From positions 40,079,221 to 40,143,220 of the forward strand of contig CM071568.1 in the NCBI GenBank assembly GCA_036426205.1: a stretch of DNA of 64,000 bases. The letters run 5' to 3'. The notes under the pieces were generated by a model, which saw only the letters and a list, made by a program, of their open reading frames with translations, was not told the DNA's origin and ran no database searches. This DNA is from Ascaphus truei. Lineage: Eukaryota; Chordata; Amphibia; Anura; Ascaphidae. The translations under genes and the position numbers were made by a program. Below are positions 31,910 to 43,239 of this stretch, one piece after another (position 1 is the first letter of the stretch; every line of letters starts with the position of its first letter).

Positions 31910-32196
31910 GATCAGCACAGGCTCCTATTTTAATATTCTGTTAAATATGGTGTACCTACAGTATGTGTACATGTTTCTAGTGCTGGTTTTTAACTAAATA
32001 TGGCTTTATAAACAGTGGCTGCTTTTGATGAGTGTAAATCGATTATAAAGGAAGCAAAACAATTGTGAAGTTTTACAAATATGTATTTAATGTCTGTATT
32101 TACCAGATTCACTCAAATGTATTAGCACCTATCAGCATAAACCTGCATAAACAGCACGAGCAAAGGACAAATGTTTGTAAACTGTTTTTAGTGTTA

Positions 32197-32960
32197 GAAT
32201 TACTGTACGTAGAAATAGCCGTGTTAGTCCAGTTGCGATAGTGCAGAGTAAATAAGTACTTCAGTATTAGGAGGATACCTTTTTTATTTGGACTAACAAT
32301 TGATATTATACGACGAGCTTTCAAGAGTTTTCTCTCTTCCTCGGGTAAAGCAATACTGATTTACAAAGAGTCCATGAGCTTAACACAGACATACATAAAG
32401 AAAAACAAGATAGCTATCTATGGCAGGTGATGCAGGGAAGGAAGAAACAGACAGGGCAATAAATGGATGAAAGGGACAGTGAGACAGAGGACCGTACATC
32501 TATCAGCAGTGTACAGTGGGTGAGTGGGGGTTAATTATAAGATTCACAGAGAGGCAGGGAGAAACCTTGCACAAAATGATGGTAGTGGGTTAAAAACCCT
32601 ATATCAGCATTAAGTCCTCTGGTTTTAGTGTCAAAATATATTATCATTTTGAGTTCAAATGTTTTCCGTCCTTGAGAGCTTGTAAACATTTCATTGAGGA
32701 TGTGGATTTTTAAGTCATTTATGGAATTATCTGGCTGAGAGAAGTGGTGTCCCACTTGAGGGCAATATCTTCCTTCTTCATGGTGTGTTATTGTGTCTGG
32801 TCTGTGTCAGTTCGTTCTGGTTTGAAGTTTTTGGCTGGTTTCACCAATGTAGCATCCTTGGTCACATTTGCTGCATTGAATCATATACTGCTGCGACACA
32901 CTTTATTCGAGCAAATAACCAGTTTGTACCTGGCAGATACCTGGAATGCGCCGCTCCTCA
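32197..32960 (-). mobile_element. PLE-3: 3' remnant of a Penelope-like element of another lineage
   Basis: The minus strand carries the end of a GIY-YIG ORF (32531-32960) followed by a 3' UTR to about 32197. The UTR contains CGAGGAAGAGAG, CTCTTGAAAGCTCGTCG and GTTAGTCC. The CGAGGA, short AGAG/CTCT stem and GAAAGCTCGTC order resembles a decayed hammerhead. A trace of the same UTR is at 14290-14372. Confidence 0.65.
32531..32960 (-). pseudogene. PLE-3 GIY-YIG endonuclease C-terminus
   Basis: Minus-strand frames give IQCSKCDQGCYIGETSQKL (the YIG part of GIY-YIG), a stop soon after, then HRPDTITHHEEGRYC, and in a shifted frame GHHFSQPDNSINDLK and RKTFELKMIIYFDTKT. The last glutamate-containing block corresponds to the catalytic Glu region. 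The order matches the GIY-YIG domain of PLEs but residues differ clearly from PLE-1 and PLE-2. At least one stop and one frameshift disrupt it. Confidence 0.7.
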
Positions 32961-33120
32961 CCTCTGACAAGCCGCGTTGCGTTTGCCTTCCCAGCCACGG
33001 TTCATGCCTGGCTGACGGGCGGCTGTTCTGTTAAATGATAATGATCAGGATTTAATAGGCTGCAATGCTTCGCGTGTCCACCAGAGGAGACAAGGCGAGG
33101 AAGGGGAAGGCAGGATAGAC

Positions 33121-33123
33121 GAG

Positions 33124-33160
<37 letters not shown>
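33121..33160. repeat. (GA)n microsatellite
   Basis: Forty bases of near-perfect GA dinucleotides with one AA interruption. Confidence 0.9.
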
Positions 33161-33206
33161 CGGTGAGAACATACAACCCCGAGGAGAAACCCCGAACATG
33201 GGACGT

Positions 33207-35434
33207 TAGTATGTACACATACAGTACTGTCTAAGCACATACATAAATGATACTATGGGCCGGCGGGGCGAGATGTGTTTGCAGCACAGAGAGATCCGCT
33301 GCTCTCTCTGCGCAAACATCGGCAACATAAAACTTATTTTAAATACATTTTATTATAGTGTAGATGTGTGCAGGGGGTCTCGGGAGCTGCTCCCAAAATA
33401 CAGACCCCTTTATTGAGGGTGCCGCGTTGGTTTCCGGTTGGGGGACCCTCTCTCCTCCCCGAGATACAACCCTTTAGGAGGTGCCGTATCCCTCTGCTTG
33501 GTTTAAGGTCCGATCACGTGACCGCGGCCTGTAACCCAAGCAGAGGGATACCGGTACCCCCTAAAGGGGCCTGTATCTCGAGGAGCAGGGGGTCCCCAGA
33601 CCTAAAACCACAACGGTTCTGTCCGGAGACCTCTGACATGTACACGTATAAAATAAAACACACATCAATAAGAATCGTTCTTTACCTAGCGGCATGTGCT
33701 ATGGTAACGAAGCAGCATTTCTGTATTTTAATAATATGTTACAGTGAGCAAGGGGGTCCTGAGCCAGAATTAATGCTCAGGGGGCCCCTGCTCATGCACA
33801 AAAATATTAAAAATACAGAAGATGCTTCATTACCATAGCGGATAGCCGCTAAGGCAATGAAGGGGTTAACCACCGTGCCCGTCTTTATTGTGGGTAGCCG
33901 GGGTGGGGTGAGGGGGTATTTGGCCTTGGTGTGAGTTGAGGGCTTGGGGGGGTTGCGGGTGCACTTAACCCCTTCACGGCCGTAGCAGTTATACCGCTAC
34001 GGTCATGAAGGGGGTTTAAGCCCCCGCTACCCCCCGCAAAGCTCTAAACAGCCACGTTGGGGCTAATACCCCCTTCACCCATCCCCGCTACCACAATAAA
34101 AAAAATACACACACAGCAGCCGCCAAAATATAAATTAAATAAATTGAAATAAATAAAAAATAAATGACTATAAATAAAACATTTGACAACATTTTTTTTA
34201 TAGTGTAGATGTGCAGGGGGTCCGGAGATGAACCGTGGTTGTTTCAGGTCGGGGGACCCCCCTGCTCCCAGGATCAGCCCCTTTATGAGGTGCCGGTATC
34301 CCTCTGCTTGGTTAAAGGTCCCGATCACGTGCCGCGGCCTGTAACCCAAGCAGAGGGTACCGGCACCCCCTAAAGGGGCCTGTATCTCGGGGGAGCAGGG
34401 GGTCCCAGACTAAACCACAGCGGTTCAGATCGGAGACCCTTGCACATACACTATCAATAAAAATGTATTTAAAGTATTATTTATATTAATTTATTATTTA
34501 GATTTATTTATTAATTGTGCTGCTGCTGCTGCTGTGTGTGAATTTTTTTTATTGTGGGTAGCGGGGGTGGTGAAGGGGGTATTAGCCCCAACGGTGGTTT
34601 TAGGGCTGTGCGCGGGGGTTAGGTAGGGAGGGCTTAAACCCTTCATGACATAGCGGTATAACTGCTACGGTCGGTGAAGGGGTTAAGTGCCCCCGCACCC
34701 CCCCGCAAGTCCTAAACTCACACCAAGGGCAAATACACCCCTTCACCCACCCCGCTACCCACAATAAAGCGGGCACGGTGGGTTTAATCTTCATTGCCCT
34801 TAGCGGCTATCCGCTATGGTAATGAGCAGCATTTCGATATTTTTAATAATATTGAGCAGGAGCAGGGGGCCCCTGAGTTTAGATTCTGGTCAGGGAACCC
34901 CCTGGCTCAACTGTACAATAATTATTAAAAATAAGAGAATGGCTGCTTTTTAACCATAGCGCATAGCCGCTAAGGAAAGAACGCAGGTTATGGATATGTG
35001 TGTTTTATTTATACTGTACATGTGCAGAGGGTCTCCGGAGCAGAACCGTTGTGGTTTTAGGTCCAGGGACCCCCTGCTCCCCGAGATACAGGCCCCTTTA
35101 GGGGGTGCCGGTATCCCTCTGCTCTGCTTGGTTTACAGGCCGCGATCACGTGATCGGGACCTTTAAACGCAGAGGGATACCGGCACCTCATAAAGGGGTC
35201 TGTATCTCGGGGAGCAGGGGGTCTCCGGACCTGAAACCAGTGCGGTTCAGCTCCCGAGACCCCCTGCACATCTACACTATAAATAAAAATGTATTTAAAA
35301 TAAGTTTTAATGTGCCGATGTTTGCGCAGAGAGAGAGCAGCGGATCTCTCTCTGCTGCAAACACATCTCGCCCCCGCCGGCCCATAGTATCATTTATGTA
35401 TGTGCATATACAGTACTGTATGTGTACAGTACTA
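33207..35434. repeat. 2.2-kb imperfect palindrome made of seven hairpin modules
   Basis: The two halves are reverse complements about an axis near 34320. Pairs checked: 33249 with 35391 (GATACTATGGGCCGG), the outer ends 33207 with 35434 (GTACACATACAGTAC), and the regions near 33690, 33850 and 33990. Each half is a series of modules that are themselves inverted repeats: P1 (about 33363-33655), P2 (33680-33850), P3 (33880-34100), central P4 (34200-34440), then P3', P2' and P1' (34540-34770, 34800-34980, 35020-35275). P1 and P4 share GCAGGGGGTC, GATCACGTG and CAGAGGGATACCGG. AT-rich linkers separate modules. Arms differ by many substitutions and small indels. No ORF is credible. Confidence 0.8.
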
Positions 35435-36337
35435 TATGTTAGGGGTTATAGGGGTATTTGTTATACAGTATATATATATATATACTGTGTATATACAGTA
35501 CTGTATATATATACTGCATTACAATTCATTATAGGGGACGGCTTCAAAGAGAACAGCTCGCAAGCGCCCCCATGTGTTTTTACACGGCATTGCAGTATTG
35601 CAGCCAGCCGGAATAAAATGCTTCAATCCCTGCCGGGAAAATAACGCTATACACTCCGGCAGAAAATGATCACAAACCTCAATACACCCGAGTATACCCG
35701 AATTCGCGGGACTAGCCGAGCGAGAATAAAGTGTGTCGCCACTATACCCCACATGTGCAGCAGAATGTTCCTTTGACATTGAATGTTCTATATTTGTAAT
35801 TGGCTGTGGGATCTTGGCATATATGTTTGCACCGTGCCACAGTGTTAGAACATAATTCATATTAGTCATGTCTCAAAACCCCCAAATATTCATGCATTTT
35901 AATACTTATCAACATGCTCATAATATTTGTCATGAATAAAAAATATTTATAATATTGAAAATAAATGGTAGTAACATACATTTTTTGAAAGATAAATTAA
36001 ATGACGCCACTTTTTTGCTTACGTACAGTATATAGTACTGTGCCAGACTAAACACACATTTATACAACACATGGGCAAAGCCTGTGCCCAAAAAAGGAGC
36101 AAAAGAAATACGTGGGATATATACTACTGTATATAGGATATACAATGTTTATTTATTTATTTTAGGTGTCTCTCAATGTGTTGTATAAAGGTATGAGGCG
36201 GTACTGTATATAAGCAACTAGTGATTCTAGCAAAGAAGAGCTCCCCCCCTTCTTTACCCCTCCCTCTTTCCCTCTATCTCCACCTTCTACTCTCTCCATG
36301 TGAATTGCTTACAGTATCTAAAAAGAAGCAAGACAGT
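35435..36337. other. AT-rich DNA with TA-type microsatellites, no gene seen
   Basis: Contains interrupted (TA)n with CAGTACTGTA palindromes at 35435-35520. The remainder shows no recognised gene or element. Confidence 0.5.
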
Positions 36338-36502
36338 TTCCACACCGATCTTGCTGGATCCATACATAATTCCCATAAACCTTGTCAGATCGTGCCAGTT
36401 CCATGCACAATTTACACAAATAGTGCCAGATATTGCAAGACCCATTCATAAAATCACACAAGCACTGCCGGATCCTACTGGATGCATTCATAATTCACAC
36501 CA
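36338..36502. repeat. Degenerate short tandem repeat, about 40-bp unit
   Basis: The blocks GGATCCATACATAATTCCCA, TTCCATGCACAATTTACACA, CCCATTCATAAAATCACACA and GGATGCATTCATAATTCACA follow each other, separated by GTGCCAGAT or TGCCGGATC-like joints, giving about four diverged units. Confidence 0.6.
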
Positions 36503-37355
36503 CCAGCCTCTGCTGGAGAAGGACAAGGAAGGTGGGGGATCTTTTCTTAAACAAATGAACTCTTTCCTTGCCCCTCCCACTACATTCTACCTTGTGGGAG
36601 GGGGCGGGGGGGCACAATCATTGGCATCCAGGCGGTGCCCAATCCTTAGGCAGTATACATCAACCTTCTTTAAGCTAAAAATGTGGTATTATTGGCCAAA
36701 AAATGCATTATTTTTATGGGGCAATACATCAACATTGCACCACAATAAATAATGCTTTTTTTTTTTACAGCGGTCAGAAAAAATATAGGGATTTGTATCA
36801 ACAAGAATAAATACCGCAGTTTTAGTTATATTGATGCCATACAGTACATCAAGTACCAGAACCACCTGTCTTCAACTCACCCTTTACTGTGCATGTTTTA
36901 GTAATTTCAACGGCTAACACTTGGGTAGGAGAACTGTATAATTACAAAAAAAATTGTCTTATGTGCCTCACATGTGCTAATTGAGCTGTCTGGGCAAAAC
37001 TTAATGGATTCAGGTGACTTCTTAGACTTATATAGCTAGGACAGACTAGTGGAGCAGCCTAAATATAAAGAAGCCCTTTTTTAAGTGACATGCAGTGTGG
37101 AGTTTAACAGGTAGTTCAATTCAACAGGACTGGAACAAGTGGACAACAGAACCAGGGCCGCCAACAGAAATCGTGGGGCCCAGGACAAATGAAAGGAGCA
37201 GGTCCCCCTCCCCCCCCACCAGAACCCATACCGCACCTACCACGAAAAAACATTTTTTTAGCGCCACTTTTACTTAACTGTTTTCTTCTTATTGTAATAC
37301 GGGAAAAAACATTACAATGCAATCTGTTTATTTTTATATTTTCAACAAAAGACAG
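36503..37355. other. Intergenic DNA, no gene seen
   Basis: Short G- and T-runs only. No recognised element or coding motif. Confidence 0.45.
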
Positions 37356-38466
37356 ATGACTGCCTGCCTTGGTGGGTGGATTACTGATTGGGTGGGTGAC
37401 TGACTGGGTGGGTGACTGACTGCCTGGGTGGGTGTGTGACTGGGTTGACTGAGTGACTGGGTGGGTGACACTTGACTGAATGACTGGGTAGGTGGTTGAC
37501 TGATTGACTGGGTGGGTGGGTGACTGGGTGGGTGACTGAGTGACTGTGTGGGTGAGTGACTGGGTGGGTGAGTGACTGGATGGGTGAGTGACTTGACTGA
37601 GTGACTGAGTGTGTGGGAAACTGGGTGGGTGACTGAGTGGGTGACTGGGTGGGTGACTGAGTGACTGGATGGGTGGGTGAGTGACTGAGTGACTGCATGG
37701 GTGGGTGAGTGAGTGGGTGGGTGACTATGTGACTGGGTTTGCGGGTGAGTGACTGGGTGGGTGACTGAGTGACTGTGTGGGTGGGTGACTGAGTGACTGC
37801 CTGGGTAGGTGACTGAGTGACTACCTGGGTGGGTGAGTTGGGTGGGTGGGTGACTGCCTGGGTAGGTGAGTGACTGGGTGGGTGACTAGGTGTATGGGTG
37901 ATTGAGTTACTGGGTAGGTGGGTTACTGAGTGACTTGACCGAGTGACTGGGTGGGTTTGACTGAGTGACTGGGTGACTGAGTGACTGGGTGGGTGAGTGA
38001 CTGAGTGACTGGGTGGGTGGGTTTGACAGAGTTACTGTTGGGTGGGTGGGTTGACTGAGTGACTGGGTGGGTTTGACTGAGTGACTGGGTGGGTAACTGA
38101 GTGACTGGGTGGGTGGGTTACTGAGTGGGTGGGTGAGTGACTGGGTGGCTGGGTGAGTGAGTGAGTAGGTGACTGGGTTGACTATGTGGGTGTGTGGGTG
38201 ACTGGGTGGGTGGGTGATTGAGTGACTGCCTGGGTGGGTGACTGAGTGACTGCCTAGGTGGGTGACTGAGTGACTGCCTGGGTGGGTGACTGAGTGACTG
38301 CATGGGTGGGTGACTGAGTGACTGGGTGGGTGAGTGACTGGGTGGGTGACTGAGTGACTGGGTGGGTAAGTGACTGAGTGGATGAGTGACTGAGTGACTG
38401 GGTGGGTAAGTGACTGAGTGGGTGAGTGACTGGGTGGGTGACTGAGTGACTGCCTGGGTGGGTGAC
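37356..38466. repeat. Minisatellite built from GGGTGACTGAGTGACT-like units
   Basis: About 1.1 kb of degenerate tandem repeats using GGGTGGGTGACT, GAGTGACTG and CTGCCTGGGTGGG. Longer-period patterns appear (for example repeated GTGACTGCCTGGGTGGGTGA near 38220-38300), indicating higher-order copying. Frames on the minus strand encode only repetitive HPVTQSPTQ-type peptide and should not be called genes. Confidence 0.9.
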
Positions 38467-38948
38467 TACTCGCAAACCTGCAGGATTTAAGCTCAGACTC
38501 TGGGCTGGTTAGAACCAGAACTGTTCATGAGGCCTGTTACCATCTTAGTTTGGGTATAAAACCCCAGCCAGTCTGTTAGTTTCTTTACTTGTCAAACTTT
38601 CTGCTTAACAGGTCAGCAGTCAGGTTTTCTTTTGTTCCTTAGCTCTGCATCTTTCCCTTTTTCCCCTTCATATGGCTTCTTGGGCTGCAGATCTACAGGA
38701 AACTTCTTGTCTTTGTCTTACATTCCCTTTGCACTTACTGACCCTTGTTTATAATTTGTTTCCCTGCTACTGACACTTTTGCAAGTAGCACTACAAACCT
38801 TGCAGCTAACTTTAGTTCAGAAAAATAGAAAACCGAATGTAAGCTCAAGGAGGGCAAAAAAAACATGGAATATGCCAATAAAAATATATAGTAATATGTC
38901 GGAGTATATAACGGGTTGAGGTAGTAGTATTTACGTGAAAGTATTTAA
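38467..38948. other. Intergenic DNA leading into a PLE-like remnant
   Basis: No gene seen. The last part leads into the ribozyme-like motif at 38949, so some of it may be PLE terminal-repeat sequence. Confidence 0.35.
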
Positions 38949-38985
38949 GTGAGAAAGCGCCACCGGGGGCGTGAAATGCGTGGGA
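38949..38985 (+). ncRNA. Decayed hammerhead-like motif
   Basis: GTGAGAA occupies the place of the CUGANGA core. GCGCC and GGCGT pair as stem II, TGAAA follows, then TGCGT in place of the ACGCGT palindrome. Stem II and the GAAA are preserved while the first core segment is not, as expected of an old PLE terminal repeat. Confidence 0.35.
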
Positions 38986-39319
38986 GGAGAGTTTTTCTGG
39001 TTTTGTCCATGTTTTTTATATAGACCAATTGGTCTTAATTCTCTTTGCTGGTGAGTTTTTCCCTTTTTTGATAGGAGTGGCGGTCTTCACGATCCACACA
39101 CTTTTCCTAGCTAACTTTAGTTCATCTGGTTATTCCCTTTTCACTTTATGCTCCCTGCTGTGTGTCTGTCCTCCCAGATTCCATAGCTTTTTGGTGTCGC
39201 TCTGCCAATTTTGCAGACTCCACTTTGTTTTCCCAGTCTTATTATTTTTTGTGTAACATTAAATTCTATCAGTTCTTATATACAATTTCAGTCTCCTGTT
39301 TCTTGTAGGTTTCCATGTT

Positions 39320-39883
39320 ACCTCCAAGGGCTCCATACATCCCGATACTGCCTCACACCTCTCTCCTTTACAATCCATTCAAAATGCGACTGCCCGAATC
39401 TTCTACAGTACTGCTCTTCTAGGCACATACTGTATCTGTTTCCAAACACCTAAACTCTCTCTGCTGGCTTCCTATTAATTCCCATATAAACTACAACATT
39501 CTCCTTTCTTTTAAGGCTCTACACTCATCTGCACCTCCATATATCTGTGACCTCTGATCTCTCATTACACTCCTACTAATCTCTTATGCTCAACCCAAGA
39601 TTTTCTCATCTTTGAACCTTTTACCTCTACAGCCCTCTCCCGTTTTAATCCTTTTTCACTCATTTCTCCCTGCTTATGGAACGCTCTTCCACTCAATATT
39701 CGTCAAACACCTTCGCTTTCCACATTCAAAGCCCAGCTGAAAATGCACCTCTTACATGAAGCATCTCATTACACTTTCCACACCTTTACTACGAACTTTA
39801 GGTGCACTTGACTTCCCGACTGCACTTCTAATAATGCACTTTTACTCCTACTGTGTCTGTAAATCTCCCAACATACCACTTAT
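39320..39883 (+). mobile_element. L2/CR1-superfamily LINE, ORF2 C-terminus, upstream part of a split copy
   Basis: With stops and frameshifts the plus strand parallels the end of the LINE at 6347-7546: LSPLQSIQNATARI, then [21 protein letters not shown] and PSLSTFKAQLKMHLL. It is an old copy, more decayed than the 6.3-kb one. It is interrupted at 39884 and resumes at 40335. Confidence 0.7.
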
Positions 39884-40334
39884 GCCGAGGTCCTGCTGCC
39901 TCAGTCAGTGCGCCCGCACCGAGAGGCAATTGACCGCTACTTGCGGTCTGTAGGGAGCGGGGGGGGGGCGTGGTTTGAGCGGAGGGTCCATTCGTCCGTC
40001 CCCCCCCCCACACACACATATACACACATACACACATACATACACACACACATACACACACATACATACACACACACACATTCCCCCCCCCCCTACGTTT
40101 TGGAGGTGGGGGAAGCTCACTCCAGCCCCCTGCGATGATAGGCTCACCAGCGCACCACGTGATGCGTCCCCGCTCGGGATCGCAATCCTCTTGCATCCCC
40201 TGGCGGCTGACGCATCACAGCGCGTAGTGAGCCTCGCCGGAATGAGGCAGCAGGCACAGACAGGCAGGAGGTAAGGGGCTGCTGGCCCGCGCACACACAG
40301 CCGCACGCACGGCCGTTCACAGCGGGTCCTCAGC
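39884..40334. mobile_element. GC-rich non-autonomous DNA transposon inserted in the LINE
   Basis: A 451-bp insert starts GCCGAGGTCCTGCTG and ends CAGCGGGTCCTCAGC, giving imperfect inverted termini, flanked by CTTAT (39879-39883) and CTTAG (40335-40339). The interior is CpG-rich with a (CA)n tract around 40013-40080 bounded by C-runs. It resembles 3570-3941 in composition, termini and target site (CTAAG there). No transposase. Confidence 0.55.
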
Positions 40335-40490
40335 CTTAGAGATTGAAAGCTCTTTGGGTGCAGGTTCTCCTTTTGCCTTACGTTGTCATTTACTTATTTA
40401 CAATTGTTTGTCATTTATTTACCTTGTATTATCATTTTGTAAAGTGCTGCATGCATTGTTGGCTCTATATTAATCAAAATGATACTTATA
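40335..40490 (+). mobile_element. LINE 3' UTR, downstream part of split copy
   Basis: Resumes with AGATTGAAAGCTCTTTGGGT and ends with GTAAAGTGCTGCATGCATTG and TATTAATCAAAATGATA, an L2-like tail equivalent to 7650-7829. Confidence 0.6.
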
Positions 40491-41244
40491 CAAGCCATAT
40501 GTCAGCAAAATATTACTTGTAGGGCTAGTTTTTAGAATATTGACTTAACGCAGAACACTAGAAAAAGAAATATATGACATTTGAAAATCTCTGTACACTA
40601 AATAGTAATCTATGAAGAACCTTTATGTTGGTATAACAACGTACAACAAATCTACTTTAAACGAGAAACGAAATAGTGGTTCAGCTCAAAATGCCAATTA
40701 AACAAACACTAGTTAAAAATGTCAGACGCAGGTTGAGCAAGACACCACAAGATGTCGCTATTGTATAAAACATGTCTGTCCTTTTAACAGAACTAAAATA
40801 ATTTGATATACAGATGTACAGTAGCAGACGTTATTGCACCGGTATGCGCAATGCGCTGTGTTAACACTGAGGTGTTATTTAACAGTACTGCTATTGAAAG
40901 CAATGATTAAGGAGATTAAACTTGGTTATTTAATGCGTTCTTATTTGTGATAACTCACATTAATTGTGGGTCAAATAACATCTGCTGCATCTGTAGTTGT
41001 AACTAGCATTTGGATAATCTAATGTAGAGAGAGATACTCGTGGCTTTTGGATAATTTTTTGTCCATATAAATTTTAAAAAATTGCCAAATCTGCCCGATT
41101 TTGTGAAATTTCACAAACTCGCACATTTCTAAAGGAGACAAATTATAGCCTAGAACATCCCTGTGAGAGCAATATCTGGCAAATATGCATATAAATCACG
41201 AATATATTTTATATTGTTTTTATTTGCATATTTCTTACATATCA
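40491..41244. other. Intergenic DNA, no gene seen
   Basis: AT-rich with no recognised gene or element. Confidence 0.5.
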
Positions 41245-42200
41245 CAGGTACAGATGCAGCCAGTTGTCTCTCCAAGCTGCCACAGCTCATACTGGTGAAC
41301 CACGGACACAACGTGGAGCATCCACAGCAAAGTGCAGAGCAGGCGGGAATTGCCCATCAGGATTACCACAGCTTCTGAATGGAACTCCTGCTGTGTTAAT
41401 CTTACTGCATCAGTCTGGAAGAGCTAGGCAGGGAGAGTAGACAGAATCAGTCACTCTCTGTGCACCTTTAACAGGCGATCGCACTGCTTTTATTTTAATA
41501 ACATATAATTGAAGCGGTGAGTCTCCGGAGCTTAACTGCATTAAAGGGGTAGTTTCCCAAGGGTGGGTTATAGCACAAATAGTACTTTTGTCCATTTTGC
41601 AAAAAGTACATAGATAAATTAAATAAACATTAAAATACAATACTACAAAAAATACTAGCCAATACACCCATTGATTGACACTGTGGTTACCTATGCCCTC
41701 AATAGAAGCACCGATCATCACAATGGAAATTAATAGGAACCCTACTACCCAACCCCTCTATCCCCATCCACCACCCCCGCGCCCCCCAACACCTACAGTA
41801 CAGTAATGGGCAAAATCCCTATTATCCACATCTGGATAAAAACACATTTGCCCTTAAAAATAAAACATCACCCAGCCAGCACATAGTAAGTACAATTCTG
41901 TACTTACCCCTGCCAGGATGAAGGCCATCCTCATCTTCGGCCTCCACATCCTTCTCGTCTTCAGTAGGCACCAATAGGAAAATTTAAAAAAACTAACTAC
42001 TGGCTTCTAACCCCTTAATCACTTTACTGGTTATAAACCGCTATGGTATTCAAGGGGTTAACTCCCCCTCCCGCTACCCTCCTGGGAGGGCTAACCACCC
42101 TCCCTGGGGCAACTACCCCATCCCTCAAACCCATTGATTGTCACTGTGGTAATGGGGGCAACGATTACCACAATGGCAATGAATGGGCAACCCAAAAAAT
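41245..42200. repeat. Diverged relatives of the fold-back modules
   Basis: TACAGATGCAGCCA at 41251 equals the end of the fold-back at 30174. GTGAGTCTCCGGAGCTTAACTG near 41518 resembles the GTCTCCGGAGC blocks of the 33-35 kb array. GGTATTCAAGGGGTTAACTC near 42045 resembles its CATGAAGGGG modules. CCATTGATTG occurs twice (41668, 42130) with similar followers. I see a decayed composite, not a clean element. Confidence 0.35.
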
Positions 42201-42254
42201 CCACAACATAAAATACATTACAATTAAATAAAAACAAACATTTGCCAAAAAATG

Positions 42255-43235
42255 CAGTGATTACATAGTTACATAGTAGATGAGGTTCAAAAAAAGACAT
42301 GCATCCGTCAAGTTCAATCTATGCTAAATTTAGACAATGGATACTTTATCCTATATCTATACTTACTTATTGATCCAGAGTAAGGCTAAAAAAAAAACCC
42401 CAGTGTCATATCATCCTATGATATCTCATAAGGGGAAAAATAAATTTCTTCCTGACTCCAAGAACTGGCAATCAGATTACTCCCTGGAACAACATCCTTC
42501 CCATGTTTACTTATTTGGTATATTCCTGTATACTGTACCTTTCCTTTCTAAAAAGATGTCCAACCTTTTTTCGAACAAATCTATTGTATCTCCATGGGTA
42601 ATGAATTCCAGATTTTAATGGCCCTTACTGTAAAGAACCCTTTCCTTTGTTGCTGGTGAAATCTCCTTTCCTCCAACCTTAAGGGATGACCCTGAGTCCT
42701 TTGTACTGGTCTTGGGATAAACAGTTATTTTGAAAGCTCCTTGTACTGTCCCGAATATATTTGTATATAGTTATCATATCCCCTGTTAGATGTCTCTTTT
42801 CTAATGTAAATAAATCTAATTAACTAGCCTCTCCTCATAAGTTAGATGGTCCATCCCCTTTATTAATTTGGTGGCTCTTCTCTGCACTCTCTAGTTCCAT
42901 AATGTATTTTCTAAGGAGTGCTTCCCAAAATTGTACTCCATATTCAAGGTGTGGTCTTACTAATGCTTTATAAAGGGGCATACTTATGTTTCCTTCCATT
43001 CCATCCATTGCCGTTTAATGCAAGAAAATATCTTCTTTGCCTTTGCAGCTACTACATGACTTTGGGCACTATTGCTAAGCCTGCTGTCTACAAGCATTCC
43101 TAAATCCTTCTCCATCCAGGATTCCCCTATTTTATCCCCATTTAATTTGTAAGTCTCCTGTTTATTCTTGCTTCCCAAATGTATAACCTTACATTTATCT
43201 GTATTAATCCTCATCAGCCATTTACCTGCCCTTTA
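42255..43235 (-). mobile_element. CR1-like LINE, 5'-truncated, minus strand
   Basis: The 3' end is at 42255 (reverse of ACTATGTAACTATGTAATC) and the coding part extends to 43235. On the minus strand it encodes CKVIHLGSKNKQETYKLNG and EKDLGMLVDSRLSNSAQSH, then SCIKR and, further on, an ERVQRRAT-type and YEERL-type region in decayed frames. This is the post-palm region and C-terminus of CR1 ORF2. Its 3' 350 bp are the reverse complement of the neighbouring copy 43240-43592. Confidence 0.8.
42984..43214 (-). pseudogene. CR1 ORF2 fragment after the RT palm
   Basis: A continuous 76-codon frame starting RINTDKCKVIHLGSKNKQE, with EKDLGMLVDSRLS and a C-terminal KAKKIFSCIKRQW. In intact CR1 proteins this block follows the YADD active site and precedes the CYS-poor C-terminal part. 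The FADD/YADD motif itself lies beyond the truncation. Confidence 0.75.
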
Positions 43236-43239
43236 ATTT

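Noticed and set aside
33002..33838. Frames of 60-156 codons in and beside the hairpin array
   Set aside because: Inverted-repeat sequence gives similar peptides from both strands; no conserved domain.
37356..38466. CRISPR-like array of short repeats
   Set aside because: No unique spacers of constant length and the genome is evidently vertebrate; this is a minisatellite.
37381..38475. THPVTQSPTQ-type repetitive minus-strand frames
   Set aside because: By-product of the GGGTGACTGA minisatellite.
39828..40306. Frames of 76-133 codons around the CA repeat
   Set aside because: They encode HT, VC or YT dipeptide repeats from (CA)n tracts inside a DNA transposon.
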